Shown here: positions 15,415 to 24,890 of the stretch, piece after piece
Layout of the letters: the number at the start of each line of letters is the position of its first letter
Position numbering within the stretch: position 1 is the stretch's first letter
NCBI GenBank assembly: GCA_022750415.1
Contig: JAKIVT010000001.1
Location: forward strand, 1-38,297
Source of the DNA: Thermoplasmata archaeon
GTDB lineage: Archaea; Thermoplasmatota; Thermoplasmata; Lutacidiplasmatales; UBA184
Direction: 5' to 3'
DNA: 38,297 nt
Program-made: the position numbers and the translations under genes
Notes under the pieces: generated by a model
The model's input: only the letters and a program-made list of their open reading frames with translations
Database searches by the model: none
What the model was told of the DNA's origin: nothing

Positions 15415-16599
15415 ATGCGCGACAGCCCTCCTCGGCAACTTTGGGTTATCGAACCCGTGGGGAAAGCGGCCGATTCCGCCCTCTCGGGGACCCTATTTCT
15501 CGAGGACGGAACCCGTTTCGACGCCCAGGGATTCGGGGCCACCGGGCGCCGGGTCGGGGAGGTCGTCTTCACGACCGGCATGGTCGGCTATCCCGAGTCG
15601 TTGACCGACCCGTCGTTCCGCGGTCAAATCCTGACGTTCACCTACCCGTTGCTGGGCAACTACGGCGTGCCGCCCCCGGAGGCTAGGGACCGACACGGCC
15701 TGCCGGAGTTCCTCGAGTCGGAGCACGTCCAGGTCCGGGCCGCGATCGTCCGGGGTCTCACCCGGCCGAATCATTGGCGAAGCAAACTCGACCTCGACGT
15801 GTGGCTGCGGAACGAGGGAGTTCCCGGGCTCGTCGGCGTGGATACACGGCGCCTCACCGAACACCTCCGGACTCATGGGGTCGTCCGGGGTGTCGTGGAC
15901 GTCTCGGACGCGGACGAACGTCCCTCCACCGAAGAGCTTCGCAAGGCCCTCTCGAACGCCCCCAAGTACGAGGAGGAGGTGTTCGTCTCCGAGGTCTCGG
16001 TTCCCAAACCCGTCCTCTACGGCTCTGGACCGCTCGTCGGGGTCCTGGACTGCGGCGTGAAGGCGAGCATCATTCGCAACCTGCTCGACCGGGACCTCGC
16101 GGTCCTTCGACTGCCGTACGACCACGAGGTACCGACGACCTGGGAGGGCCGAAAGGTCCGGGGCATCCTCGTCGGGAACGGACCGGGAGACCCGGACCAG
16201 CTCGAATCGACCATCGAGGCGCTCCGCCCCTCGGCCATCGCCGGCCGACCGACCCTCGGGATCTGCCTCGGACACCAGTTGGTCGCGCTCGCCCGCGGGG
16301 CCACGACGTACAAGCTCAAGTTCGGCCACCGGGGACAGAACAAGACCGTCTGCTTCCCGGACGGGCGCTCCTACATCGTCAGCGAAAACCACGGATACGC
16401 CGTCCACGCCCCCTCGCTCAAGGGGACCGACCTCCAGGCGTGGGCGACGAACCCCGACGACGGGACGCTCGAAGGACTCCGGGACCGGCGGGGACGGGTC
16501 CTCGCCCTCCAGGGGCATCCGGAGGGACACCCCGGCCCGCAGGAAGCCGGGTTCGTCTTCGACCGGTTCGCGGAGCTCGTTCGGAAGGAGGCGCCGTGA
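15415..16599 (+). CDS. carA: Carbamoyl-phosphate synthase small subunit (glutaminase)
   Basis: A 394-residue CarA that hydrolyses glutamine and passes ammonia to CarB for carbamoyl phosphate, used in pyrimidine and arginine synthesis. The N-terminal CPSase small-chain domain shows GEVVFTTGMVGYPESLTDPS. The class I amidotransferase domain has the nucleophile elbow GICLGHQL (Cys284) and the His-Pro-Glu triad part in LQGHPEGHPGP (His368, Glu370). The ATG at 15415 leaves a lead of about 20 residues before the conserved domain. Its stop overlaps the carB GTG by four bases (GTGA), so translation is probably coupled. No clear TATA box is seen; GCGAATTCGC at 15393-15402 is a short palindrome just upstream. 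Confidence 0.95.
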   Translation: MRDSPPRQLWVIEPVGKAADSALSGTLFLEDGTRFDAQGFGATGRRVGEVVFTTGMVGYPESLTDPSFRGQILTFTYPLLGNYGVPPPEARDRHGLPEFLESEHVQVRAAIVRGLTRPNHWRSKLDLDVWLRNEGVPGLVGVDTRRLTEHLRTHGVVRGVVDVSDADERPSTEELRKALSNAPKYEEEVFVSEVSVPKPVLYGSGPLVGVLDCGVKASIIRNLLDRDLAVLRLPYDHEVPTTWEGRKVRGILVGNGPGDPDQLESTIEALRPSAIAGRPTLGICLGHQLVALARGATTYKLKFGHRGQNKTVCFPDGRSYIVSENHGYAVHAPSLKGTDLQAWATNPDDGTLEGLRDRRGRVLALQGHPEGHPGPQEAGFVFDRFAELVRKEAP

Positions 16600-19500
16600 G
16601 CCCTCGGTACGACAAGGTCCTGCTGCTCGGCTCCGGCGCCCTCAAGATCGGCGAGGCCGGCGAGTTCGACTATTCCGGAAGTCAGTGCCTAAAAGCGCTC
16701 GAGGAGGAGGGGGTCTACGCGGTGGTCGTCAACCCGAACATCGCCACCCTCCAGACCGACCCGCCGAAGTACGGCCGCGTGTACTTCCAACCGCTCCAAC
16801 CGGAGTTCGTCGAGCCGATCCTCGAAGCCGAAGCTCCGGACGGGATCCTGCTCAGCTTCGGCGGACAATCGGCGTTGAACTGTGGCATCGAGCTCGCCGA
16901 CCGGGGCGCCCTTCGTCGGTACAAGATCGAGGTCCTCGGCACGCCTCTCGCCGGGATCCGGGCGACGGAGGACCGCGCGAAGTTCGTCCGCGCGATGGAG
17001 AAGGCGAAGGTCCCGACCCTTCCGAGCAAGGCCGTCTACTCCGTCGAGGAGGCGGAGCTCGCGGCCGAGACGTTCGGGTTCCCGGTCATGGTCCGGGTCG
17101 CCTACACGCTAGGTGGAAAAGGCGGCGGCGTCGCCCGCGACAAGACCGAACTACGCGAGGTCGCGACCCGGGGGCTCCGAATTTCTCCGACCGGCCAGAT
17201 TCTCCTCGAGCGGTACGTCGGGGCGTTCAAGCAGATCGAGTACGAGGTCGTCCGGGACCGGACCGGCAACTCGCTCACGGTTTGCAACATGGAGAACGTC
17301 CTCTCCATGCGGGTCCACACGGGCGACAACATCGTCGTCGCGCCCTCGCAGACTCTTGACGACCACGAGTACCAGATGCTCCGCCAGGCGGCGCTCCGGG
17401 CCGTCGAGGAGTGCGGGATCATCGGCGAGTGCAACATCCAGTTCTGCTTGAACCCCGAAAGCGACGAGTACTACGCGATCGAGGTGAACGCCCGGCTCAG
17501 CCGGTCGAGCGCCCTCGCCAGCAAGGCCACCGGGTACCCGCTCGCCTACGTGGCGGCGAAGCTCGCCCTCGGCTTCACGCTGCCCGAACTGAAGAACCGA
17601 GTCACGGGTGTGACGAGCGCGTGCTTCGAGCCCGCGCTCGACTACGTCGTCGTCAAACTCCCCCGGTGGGACTTGGACAAGTTCCCTCGGGCCGAACGAC
17701 GACTCGGCCCGTCGATGAAGAGCGTCGGCGAGGTGATGGGGATCGGCGCCTCGTTCCCGGAGGCGCTTCTGAAGGCCGTCCGGATGAGCGACCCCCGCTC
17801 CGACCTCGTCCCGGCGGAGAAGGCCCGTCCGAAACCCGAGATCCTCGCGGACCTCGCCGAACCGCGACCCGACATCCTGGAGCGCGTGCTCGAGGGACTC
17901 CGAGCCGGACTCCCCCCCGCGACCATTGCCGCCACGAGCTGGATCGACCCGTGGTTCGTCCACGAGCTCGGCCACGTGGAGCAGACCGATGCGGCACTCC
18001 GAAAGTTCCGTGGCGTCACGGCCGTGCCGGAGTCGCTCCTCCGTACTGCCAAGGAGGCGGGATTCTCCGACCGGGCGATCGCCCGCGCGACCAAGGACGA
18101 CGAGGAGCGGGTCCGGAGCCACCGGCTCTCCCGGGGATTGCGGCCGCGGATCCGGATGGTGGACACGCTCGCCGGCGAGTGGCCGTCGGTCACAAACTAC
18201 CTCTACGTCACCTACCGGGCCGACGCGGACGATGTAGTCCCTACGCCGAAGGGGAGCATCCTCGTCCTCGGTGCCGGGCCGTACCGGATCGGCTCGAGCG
18301 TCGAATTCGACTGGTCGACCATGAATCTCGTGGACGGACTGAAGGCGGAGGGGATCCCGGCCGTCGCCCTGCTCAACAGCAACCCCGAGACCGTCTCGAC
18401 CGACTACGACCGGTCCGACCGGCTCTACTTCGAGGAGATCACGCTCGAACGGGTCCGCGACCTCTTCGAGTTCGAGTCGTTCCAGGGTGTCGTCACCTGC
18501 GTCGGAAGCCAGCTTGCCCAGAACCTCACGCCGCTCCTCGATGCCTGCGGGATCCCGATTCTCGGAACGGCTCCGGCATCGATCGATTCCGCCGAGGACC
18601 GGGCCCAATTCGGACGGCTCCTCGAGCGCCTCGGAATCCCCCAGCCGGCGTGGCGCGCCTTCACGACCATCGACGAGGCCGAACTGTTCGCCGACGAGGT
18701 CGGCTATCCGGTGCTGGTCCGGCCCTCCTACGTCCTCTCGGGTCAGGCGATGCGGGTCATCCACGGCCGGCAGGACCTCGACCGGTTCCTTGCCGAGGCG
18801 GTCCGACTCTCGCCGGAACACCCGGTCGTCATCACGAAATTCGTCGAGGGGGCCGACGAGGTCGAACTGGACGCCATCTCGGATGGGGCCCAGGTGCTCG
18901 TGGGCGGGATCCTCGAGCACGTGGAGCGGGCGGGCGTCCACTCGGGCGATGCGATCTTCTGTCTTCCCCCGCGCCACACCCCTCAGGCGATGCAGGCCCG
19001 GCTCGTCGACGCCGCGGAGAAAATGGCGCGCGCCCTCGAGATCCGGGGCCCGTTCAACGTCCAATTTCTCGTGAAGGGCGACGAGTTCCAGATCATCGAG
19101 CTCAACCTACGGGCGAGCCGGTCGCTTCCGTTCCTCACCAAGGCGACCGGTGTGCCGCTCCTCCGGGAAGCGGCGCGCGCGATGCTCGGCCGACCGCTGA
19201 CCCAGTCGGGAGTTGCCCGGCTGCCCCCGAACCGTTGGGGGGTCAAGGTCCCGCAATTCTCGTTCCTCCAACTGCAAGGGTCCGACCCGCTCCTGGGGGT
19301 CGAGATGCAATCGACCGGCGAGGTCGCCTGCTTTGGGCCGACGTTCGCGGACGCCCTCGTGAAGGCGCTCGTCGCCACAGGCGTCAAGCTGGTCCCGTCG
19401 GGAGGGACCGCCTTCCTCTCGGTCGGAGGGGTCCAGTTCAAGGAGCAACTCCTCCCCATCGCGCTCGGGCTCCGCTCCCTCGGCTACAAACTCGCGGCGA

Positions 19501-19940
19501 CGGAGGACACGGCGGCGTTCCTTTCCGACCGGGGAGCGAAACCCGTCCAGGTGCTGCACAAGGTCAGCGAGCCGGACCGGAAACCCAACGTCGTCGAGGC
19601 GCTCGACTCCGGGAAGATCGACCTGATGCTCAACCTCCCTTCCTCGCTCACGCAGGCGAAGCTGGAGCAGATGCTCGAGGACGAGTACGTCCTTCGACGC
19701 CGCGCGGTCGAGCTCGGAATCCCGCTGTTCACGAGCCTCGAAGGGTTCGCCGCGTATGTCGAGGGTCTTGCCTGGCTGAAGGAGAACCCGGCGACCGTGG
19801 ACGCCCTGTACGGGGCGCCCGAGCCCGGCCGGACCGATGGGAGCGTCCCGACGCCGCGAGGGGTTCCCCTCATCCAGCCTCGCACTCGCCGTGCGCGGAC
19901 GCCGAAGATCTCCACACTGCCGCCGGGACCCGACCCGTAG
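16596..19940 (+). CDS. carB: Carbamoyl-phosphate synthase large subunit
   Basis: An 1114-residue CarB that makes carbamoyl phosphate from bicarbonate, ammonia and two ATP. It has the normal two-half structure: the first biotin-carboxylase-like/ATP-grasp half starts at GSGALKIGEAGEFDYSG, and the second at about residue 555 with LGAGPYRIGSSVEFDWS. An MGS-like regulatory domain begins near residue 930 (LPIALGLRSLGYKLAATEDT) and contains LMLNLPSSL. A proline/arginine-rich tail of about 35 residues follows. The GTG start overlaps the carA stop, which excludes the longer in-frame extension inside carA. Codon use and GC match the neighbours. The enzyme is complete. Confidence 0.96.
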   Translation: MSPRYDKVLLLGSGALKIGEAGEFDYSGSQCLKALEEEGVYAVVVNPNIATLQTDPPKYGRVYFQPLQPEFVEPILEAEAPDGILLSFGGQSALNCGIELADRGALRRYKIEVLGTPLAGIRATEDRAKFVRAMEKAKVPTLPSKAVYSVEEAELAAETFGFPVMVRVAYTLGGKGGGVARDKTELREVATRGLRISPTGQILLERYVGAFKQIEYEVVRDRTGNSLTVCNMENVLSMRVHTGDNIVVAPSQTLDDHEYQMLRQAALRAVEECGIIGECNIQFCLNPESDEYYAIEVNARLSRSSALASKATGYPLAYVAAKLALGFTLPELKNRVTGVTSACFEPALDYVVVKLPRWDLDKFPRAERRLGPSMKSVGEVMGIGASFPEALLKAVRMSDPRSDLVPAEKARPKPEILADLAEPRPDILERVLEGLRAGLPPATIAATSWIDPWFVHELGHVEQTDAALRKFRGVTAVPESLLRTAKEAGFSDRAIARATKDDEERVRSHRLSRGLRPRIRMVDTLAGEWPSVTNYLYVTYRADADDVVPTPKGSILVLGAGPYRIGSSVEFDWSTMNLVDGLKAEGIPAVALLNSNPETVSTDYDRSDRLYFEEITLERVRDLFEFESFQGVVTCVGSQLAQNLTPLLDACGIPILGTAPASIDSAEDRAQFGRLLERLGIPQPAWRAFTTIDEAELFADEVGYPVLVRPSYVLSGQAMRVIHGRQDLDRFLAEAVRLSPEHPVVITKFVEGADEVELDAISDGAQVLVGGILEHVERAGVHSGDAIFCLPPRHTPQAMQARLVDAAEKMARALEIRGPFNVQFLVKGDEFQIIELNLRASRSLPFLTKATGVPLLREAARAMLGRPLTQSGVARLPPNRWGVKVPQFSFLQLQGSDPLLGVEMQSTGEVACFGPTFADALVKALVATGVKLVPSGGTAFLSVGGVQFKEQLLPIALGLRSLGYKLAATEDTAAFLSDRGAKPVQVLHKVSEPDRKPNVVEALDSGKIDLMLNLPSSLTQAKLEQMLEDEYVLRRRAVELGIPLFTSLEGFAAYVEGLAWLKENPATVDALYGAPEPGRTDGSVPTPRGVPLIQPRTRRARTPKISTLPPGPDP

Positions 19941-19965
19941 CCGGGGCGGGCTGACGAACAAGGCG

Positions 19966-19971
19966 CTTATC
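19966..19971 (+). promoter_or_regulatory. Possible TATA-like box before the pilin-like gene
   Basis: CTTATC lies about 38 bases before ATG 20007. It would give a transcript start near 19994 and a leader of about 13 bases. It is weak, but the only AT-rich site in the gap. Confidence 0.3.
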
Positions 19972-20006
19972 GCCCCACGGATTCCTGTCGCCCTCGAGGC
20001 ACCACG

Positions 20007-20603
20007 ATGATGGGCCTTCCGCCCCCACCCGAGGAAGGGCCGAAGGACCTGCTCATGGTCGTGGTCGTCAGCGTCTTGCTGGCGGGGGCCGGAATCGCCG
20101 TGCTCTTTGGGATCGGGATCCTCCTACCCCTTTGCGGCTGCCCGGGCCAGACCCCCCTCGGAGTGACGCTCTCGATGAGCACCGGCACGGGCACGTGCAT
20201 CGCCGGGAACGGGTCGACCCCGATGGACTGTGCCTACTCGTTCCGGATCGAGGTCCTCAGCCCTCCTGGTGGGGCGCCGACGCTCACGGCGCCCGACCTA
20301 GTGTTCCGCCTCCAGACCGCCAACCATACGCTGATCAACGCGACGTTCACCCTCCGACTCGTGACCCCGACCGGCTGCGGACTCGGGGAGTGGGACCAGG
20401 CTGGTACCCAGTGGGCGGCCGCGAGCGCCACGGCGGAGTGTGGTGCCGCCTACGCCCACTCCATCCCGATCGAGTCGGGCCAGCTGTTGCTCCTCAAACC
20501 CGGGCCGCCCGGGGGGCTGCCGTTCTCGAACCCCGGCGACCAGCTGAGCGCCGAAGCGACGGGCGGAGGATTCAGTGGCACAGTGAGCGCTGGGCTCGCC
20601 TGA
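20007..20603 (+). CDS. Membrane-anchored extracellular protein, pilin-like layout
   Basis: A 198-residue protein with a short acidic/basic lead (PPPPEEGPKDLL), one hydrophobic helix, MVVVVSVLLAGAGIAVLFGI, and an extracellular domain rich in Thr, Ser and Gly. The domain has six cysteines and sequons NGS, NHT and NAT. The layout of a short N-terminus, one helix and a beta-rich domain is that of archaeal type IV pilin-like proteins. The order of strands (FRIEVLSPPGG, DLVFRLQT, TLRLVTPTG) loosely resembles the two tandem proteins at 28865-30077. No prepilin peptidase site is certain. ATG 20007 or 20010 are equally plausible starts. Confidence 0.6.
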   Translation: MMGLPPPPEEGPKDLLMVVVVSVLLAGAGIAVLFGIGILLPLCGCPGQTPLGVTLSMSTGTGTCIAGNGSTPMDCAYSFRIEVLSPPGGAPTLTAPDLVFRLQTANHTLINATFTLRLVTPTGCGLGEWDQAGTQWAAASATAECGAAYAHSIPIESGQLLLLKPGPPGGLPFSNPGDQLSAEATGGGFSGTVSAGLA

Positions 20604-20638
20604 GCGCCGAGAGACCGGCGTCCGATTCGGGGACCTCG

Positions 20639-20649
20639 TAAATTAATAT
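20639..20649 (+). promoter_or_regulatory. TATA box of the DUF4242-like gene
   Basis: TAAATTAATAT is the most AT-rich element in this part of the window. It is centred about 28 bases before ATG 20672, so the transcript should be leaderless or nearly so. A CCGG-AA-CCGG repeat follows at once. Confidence 0.7.
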
Positions 20650-20671
20650 CCCGGAACCGGGTGTCGCTCGC

Positions 20672-20911
20672 ATGCCGAAGTTCATCGACACGCACCCGAT
20701 GGGCAAGCTGACGCCGGCCCAGCTGAAGCACCTCCAGAGCGCCGCGAAGGACGAGTTCGGTGTGACGCACCACGACATCCTGTTCAACGAGAAGGAAGAC
20801 CGGGTCTACTGCGTCCTGGACGCGCCGGACCGGAAGTCGGTGGAGAAGCACCATCAGCACGCCGGCATCGAATGCGAGTGGGTCCGCGAGGTCGAGTCCA
20901 CCCGGACGTAG
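20672..20911 (+). CDS. Small DUF4242-like (possible metal-binding) protein
   Basis: A 79-residue ferredoxin-like-fold protein. MPKFIDTHPMGKLTPAQLK, then a helix, then VTHHDILFNEKEDRVYCVL and a C-terminal APDRKSVEKHHQHAG segment match the DUF4242 family (SCO4226-like nickel-binding proteins). The His-His in VTHHD and the HHQH cluster could be metal ligands. A strong TATA box, and a start codon at the predicted transcript start, suggest good expression. It stands alone between membrane-protein genes. The biological role of the family is not known to me. Confidence 0.75.
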   Translation: MPKFIDTHPMGKLTPAQLKHLQSAAKDEFGVTHHDILFNEKEDRVYCVLDAPDRKSVEKHHQHAGIECEWVREVESTRT

Positions 20912-21165
20912 GAGCGACTTTCCCCCCGGACGGGGGGGCGGTCGCTGGCGAATCCATTCCCGGATTTGGGGCGGAAGGGTCGATTTGATAAAGTTCGGCC
21001 CGCATTTCTCCTCCTCGAGGCCGACCCACCCCCTTGCTCCCTGCGGCCACCTTGTCTCCGGCGCCGGCCGAAGTTCCCCTTGGTTCTCGGAGCCGGTCGT
21101 GGCCCGTCTCCGAGGCCTACACGCGGCGCCGCGAGGCGGCCGTTCGGTCGGACCGGGAGGCCCGA

Positions 21166-21768
21166 ATGGGGATCGGAATCCTCCTCGGCGTCGCCGCCGG
21201 GATGCTGATTGCGGGGGGGTACCTTCACGGTCTTCGAAGCGGTGAGCGAGCCGCCGCTACCGTCCTGTCCTTGGGGGTCGTTACCGTCTGTCTCGCCGCG
21301 GTGCTCGCCCTGGGCAACCTCGTGGTCCGGGGAGCGTTCGAGTCGGGGCGTGCGGGCCTCGACCCGCTCTTCATCGAGGTGAGCACGAGGACGATTCGGG
21401 TCCAGTACCAACCGGCGACGGAGGAGGCGTATCAGTGGACCGACCCAAATCTGATCGTCACCGTCACCGACGGTTCCTTCGCCCGGATCCGGGGCCGATC
21501 GAGCTCCGCGTCGGTGCTCCGTATTGAACGGCTTCCGTGGAAGGAGGGCCAGGTTCCGCTCCTGGCGCTGCTGATCCCCGAGGGCACCGCCGACTGGTTG
21601 GTAGGGCTGGCGAACGAGCTCCACCTCTCGGTAGACCGCGGAAAGTTCGCGGTGGGCGGTAAAGGGAAGGTGGTGATCCTCGAGACGCAGATGCACAACG
21701 GCCCACCGGTCGAGACGGAGAGTCCTCGGTTCGCCCTCGTTCGTGGAAAGGTCCGGGTTCGCGACTGA
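21166..21768 (+). CDS. Membrane protein with a soluble C-terminal domain, unknown function
   Basis: A 200-residue protein that I do not recognise. Two hydrophobic helices lie at the N-terminus (IGILLGVAAGMLIAGGYL and ATVLSLGVVTVCLAAVLALG), followed by a soluble domain of about 130 residues with alternating strands (TIRVQYQP, LIVTVTDG, KVVILETQM). ATG 21166 is chosen because it sits directly before the first helix, with a GGGAGG purine run five bases upstream. The frame is open back to TTG 21034, about 40 bases after an AT-rich box (GATTTGATAAAG, 20983-20994), so a longer form of 244 residues is possible. Confidence 0.55.
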   Translation: MGIGILLGVAAGMLIAGGYLHGLRSGERAAATVLSLGVVTVCLAAVLALGNLVVRGAFESGRAGLDPLFIEVSTRTIRVQYQPATEEAYQWTDPNLIVTVTDGSFARIRGRSSSASVLRIERLPWKEGQVPLLALLIPEGTADWLVGLANELHLSVDRGKFAVGGKGKVVILETQMHNGPPVETESPRFALVRGKVRVRD

Positions 21769-21908
21769 TCCCGGCCCGTTCCGCGGCAGTGCTTCGCGTT
21801 CGCCGGCTCCCACCGAGACATTCCTCGGGATCTGGCCCTCTTGACGGCCCTTATCCCTCGGGGTCCCGTCGGCGGTTCCCTCGCGCTCCGGTTCGGGGGG
21901 AAGGGACG

Positions 21909-24890
21909 TTGCGGTTTGGTCGACTGAGATCCGGGGGATCGCCGCGACCGGCGGGAGCCACGCGCTGGACCCTCCTGGTCGCCACGCTCACCCTGCTTGG
22001 CCCGCTGGCCGTGTTGCCCGCCACAGGCCATCTAGCGCCAAGTCCCGTGCTCTCGTCCGCAGGTCCCCCTCGGAATGTATCCACAGGCACCCTTGGGTCG
22101 GGCGCAATCGCCGCCCCCGCGGTTCTCTCCCTGCACGACCGTTCGGTCGCTCGCCCATCCGCGGCGCTTCACGTCGGCAACACGATCGTCACATTCAACG
22201 ATTCCCTCCAACCGGGGAACTTCCTCGCCACCAACGGGCTCGGCCCGCACGGAGCGGCGTTCGATTCGGCCAAGGGCGAGGTGTTCGTTCCGGACACGCA
22301 GACGAACACCGTCAGCGTCGTGTCGGCGTCGGTCGCCCTCCTGATCGCGAACCTGCCGGTCGGGATGGCCCCGGAGGCGGCGATCTACGTCCCCAGCGTT
22401 TCGGAAGTGTTCGTCGCGAACGCGGTCTCCAACACGGTGAGCGTGATCAACGACACGAACGACTCGGTCGTGGCGACCGTGGCGGTGGGGACCCAGCCCA
22501 CCGCGCTCGTCTGGGACCCCGGGGTCGGGGTCGTCTACGTCGTGAACACCCAATCCGACAACGTCAGTGTGATCTCTCTGCCCTCGAACACCATCGTCGC
22601 GAACATTCCGGTGGGGACCTTTCCCGGCGGGATCGCGTACGACAGCGGGACCCACCAGCTGTTCGTCGCCGACGCGGACAGCTCCAACGTCTCGGTGATC
22701 GCCGACCGCAACAACACCGTCGTCGCCACCGTAACCGTGGGTGCGGAGCCAATGGGCGTGGCGTACGACAACGCGACCGGGGAGGTCTACTTCGCCAACA
22801 GCGGGTCCCCCACCCTCAGCGTCGTCTCCGATTCGACAGACGGAGTCACAGCGACGATCAACGTCTCGTCCTCGCCCGAAGCCGTGGTCTACGACCCGGG
22901 GACCCAGGAGGTGTTCGTGGCGCTTCCGTACGCGAACTCAGTCTCGGTCATCGCCGCCGGTAACCACACGGTCGTAGCGACGGTGGCCGTGGGCCTGGGT
23001 CCGTTCGCCCTCGCGTACGATGCCGCCGACGCGTGGGTTTTCTCCGCCAACCAGGCCTCGAGCAATGTGACGGGGATCTCGGATGCGACCGACACGGTCG
23101 TCGCGAACGTCGAAGTCGGATCCGCCCCCGCGGCGTCGGTGTTCAACCCGAGCTTGGACACGCTGTTCGTCGCGAACGGGGAATCGCGGGTCGTCGACGT
23201 GTTCTACCTGGCGGCGGACCAGCTCCTCGGAAAGGTCTTGGTCGGAACCGACCCGGCCGCGCTCGCCTTCGACCCGGCGACGGGGCAGGTGTTCGTGGCG
23301 AACTCGGGCTCCGCCTCGGTGACCGTCATCGACGCCAACTCCCTCTCCATCGTGCGAACGATTCCCGTCGGGGATCACCCGGAGGGAATCGCGTACGACT
23401 CCGGGACCGGCCAGATGTTCGTGACCAACGCCGCGTCGGGGAACGTGAGCGTCATCTCCGACGCCAACGACACGGTGGTCCGGACGATCTCGACCGGCAC
23501 CTCGAGCTGGCCCCTGGGAGTGGCGTACGACAACGCGACCGGCCGGGTCTTCGTCGTTCGCGACGGGAACAGCGACGTCTGGGCGATCTCGGACGCGACG
23601 GACGCCAAGGTGGCGGACATCGCGGTGGGGACGAACCCCGGGCCGGCGGTCGAGGACTCCGGGACGGGAGAGGTTTACGTCGGCAACCTCGGTTCGGGGA
23701 ACGTCAGCGTGATCTCGGCCGCCCACGATTCGGTCGTCGCGACCGTTCCCGGCCTCGCGAACCCGGCCGGGGTCGGCTACGACCCCGCCTCGAACGCGGT
23801 GTTCGTCACCAGCACCAACCCCCTCGCCGCCGTCTCCGCCCCCGGCAACGTGTCGGAGATCTCGGACCGGAGCCACCACGTGTTCGCGGAGGCCGAGGTC
23901 GGTGCCCAGCCGCAATCCATTGGGTACGACAGTACCTCCGGGCAGATCTTCGTCGGCAACGAGTGGCAGGGGACGCTTTCCATCCTCCAGGCCGATGCGC
24001 GGTTCAACGTCACGTTCCAGGAAACGGGTCTCCAGAACGGGACGGTATGGGGCGTGCTGTTCGGAAACGACTTCATCGGTACGCTCGCCTCGACGGTGGT
24101 CTTCCCCTCGGCCAACGGGACGGTCCCGTTTCAGGTGCCATCGCTCGCCGGGTACCAAGTGTCCCCCGCGTCGGGCGCCGTGGTGGTGAACGGCTCCGAC
24201 CAGGTGATCCCGGTCGCCTTCACCTCGACCTCCAACGGCTCCGTATTCACCGTGACCTTCACCGAAGCCAACCTCCCGTTTGGGACCACCTGGAGGGTCC
24301 TGTTCAACGGGACGGTGCAGGCCTCGTTCAATCGGTCCCTCGAGTTCCACGTCCCGAACGGAACGTACACGTACTCGGCGAGTACGGATCCTCCCTACGA
24401 CGCGCCTCCCGCATCCTCGGTCCAGGTGGCGGGACACTCCGTCACTGTGACCCTCCCCTTCACCCATCTCCCCTCCGGCCACGGTCAGGACCGATTCGAG
24501 GTCCTCTTCACCGCCACGGGCCTCCCCGTCGGGGTGGCGTGGTCGCTGGTCTGGAACGGCACGACCAACACCACGTCCAACGCGACTCTGGCGTTCTTCC
24601 TCGCGAACGGAACCTACGTCTACGCCGTGGAACGGCTCTCGGGGTACACGGTGACGCCGACCTCGGGGAGCGTCCAGGTGGTCGGACTCGACCAGGAGGT
24701 CGCGCTCCAATTCGCCCCCGACGTCCCCACGCCCCCGCTGGCGGCGACCATTCCGTCGAGTGGACCTCCATGGGCCGAGATTGCCGCCGGCGGAGCCGTC
24801 GCCGCGATCGCCCTGGCGGTTGCCGGGGTGTGGCTGTACCGTCGAGGTCCTCGCGAGCAGGTCCCGAGCGCGCGAAGGGGCGCCCCTTAG
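21909..24890 (+). CDS. Large surface protein: 14-blade YVTN propeller plus Ig-like repeats
   Basis: A 993-residue exported protein. After a signal-type helix (WTLLVATLTLLGPLAVLPAT) come 14 repeats of about 42 residues, each with the pattern G-x-x-P-x-x-(I/V)-x-Y-D ... (V/L)-(F/Y)-V-A-N ... N-V-S-V-I ... (V/I)-V. These should fold as two seven-bladed beta-propellers. Three beta-sandwich repeats follow (starts FNVTFQETGL, FTVTFTEANLPFGTTW, FEVLFTATGLPVGVAW), then a C-terminal helix (IAAGGAVAAIALAVAGVWLY) and a basic anchor. Many N-x-S/T sequons suggest glycosylation. TTG 21909 is the start best placed before the signal helix. It probably binds or covers the cell surface. Confidence 0.85.
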   Translation: MRFGRLRSGGSPRPAGATRWTLLVATLTLLGPLAVLPATGHLAPSPVLSSAGPPRNVSTGTLGSGAIAAPAVLSLHDRSVARPSAALHVGNTIVTFNDSLQPGNFLATNGLGPHGAAFDSAKGEVFVPDTQTNTVSVVSASVALLIANLPVGMAPEAAIYVPSVSEVFVANAVSNTVSVINDTNDSVVATVAVGTQPTALVWDPGVGVVYVVNTQSDNVSVISLPSNTIVANIPVGTFPGGIAYDSGTHQLFVADADSSNVSVIADRNNTVVATVTVGAEPMGVAYDNATGEVYFANSGSPTLSVVSDSTDGVTATINVSSSPEAVVYDPGTQEVFVALPYANSVSVIAAGNHTVVATVAVGLGPFALAYDAADAWVFSANQASSNVTGISDATDTVVANVEVGSAPAASVFNPSLDTLFVANGESRVVDVFYLAADQLLGKVLVGTDPAALAFDPATGQVFVANSGSASVTVIDANSLSIVRTIPVGDHPEGIAYDSGTGQMFVTNAASGNVSVISDANDTVVRTISTGTSSWPLGVAYDNATGRVFVVRDGNSDVWAISDATDAKVADIAVGTNPGPAVEDSGTGEVYVGNLGSGNVSVISAAHDSVVATVPGLANPAGVGYDPASNAVFVTSTNPLAAVSAPGNVSEISDRSHHVFAEAEVGAQPQSIGYDSTSGQIFVGNEWQGTLSILQADARFNVTFQETGLQNGTVWGVLFGNDFIGTLASTVVFPSANGTVPFQVPSLAGYQVSPASGAVVVNGSDQVIPVAFTSTSNGSVFTVTFTEANLPFGTTWRVLFNGTVQASFNRSLEFHVPNGTYTYSASTDPPYDAPPASSVQVAGHSVTVTLPFTHLPSGHGQDRFEVLFTATGLPVGVAWSLVWNGTTNTTSNATLAFFLANGTYVYAVERLSGYTVTPTSGSVQVVGLDQEVALQFAPDVPTPPLAATIPSSGPPWAEIAAGGAVAAIALAVAGVWLYRRGPREQVPSARRGAP
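22228..23988 (+). repeat. Fourteen tandem propeller-blade repeats within the surface protein gene
   Basis: Coding repeats of roughly 126 bases (42 codons) run end to end. They are conserved at protein level (Y-D, V-F-V-A-N, V-S-V-I) but have diverged in DNA. Twice seven units is the number needed for two closed seven-bladed propellers. Confidence 0.75.

Noticed and set aside
17411-19954. 847-residue open frame on the plus strand
   Set aside because: It is a shadow of carB in a different frame; the translation is Arg/Gly/Pro-rich and matches no family, whereas carB is complete and canonical.
20979-21165. N-terminal extension of the 200-residue membrane protein (TTG 21034)
   Set aside because: The extension is rich in Pro, Ser and Arg, without a signal or domain, and ATG 21166 has a better purine run and sits before the first helix. 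It is kept only as an alternative.
22228-23988. Regular repeats resembling a CRISPR or satellite array
   Set aside because: The repeats are coding propeller blades conserved at protein level, with no identical DNA repeats or spacers of fixed size.
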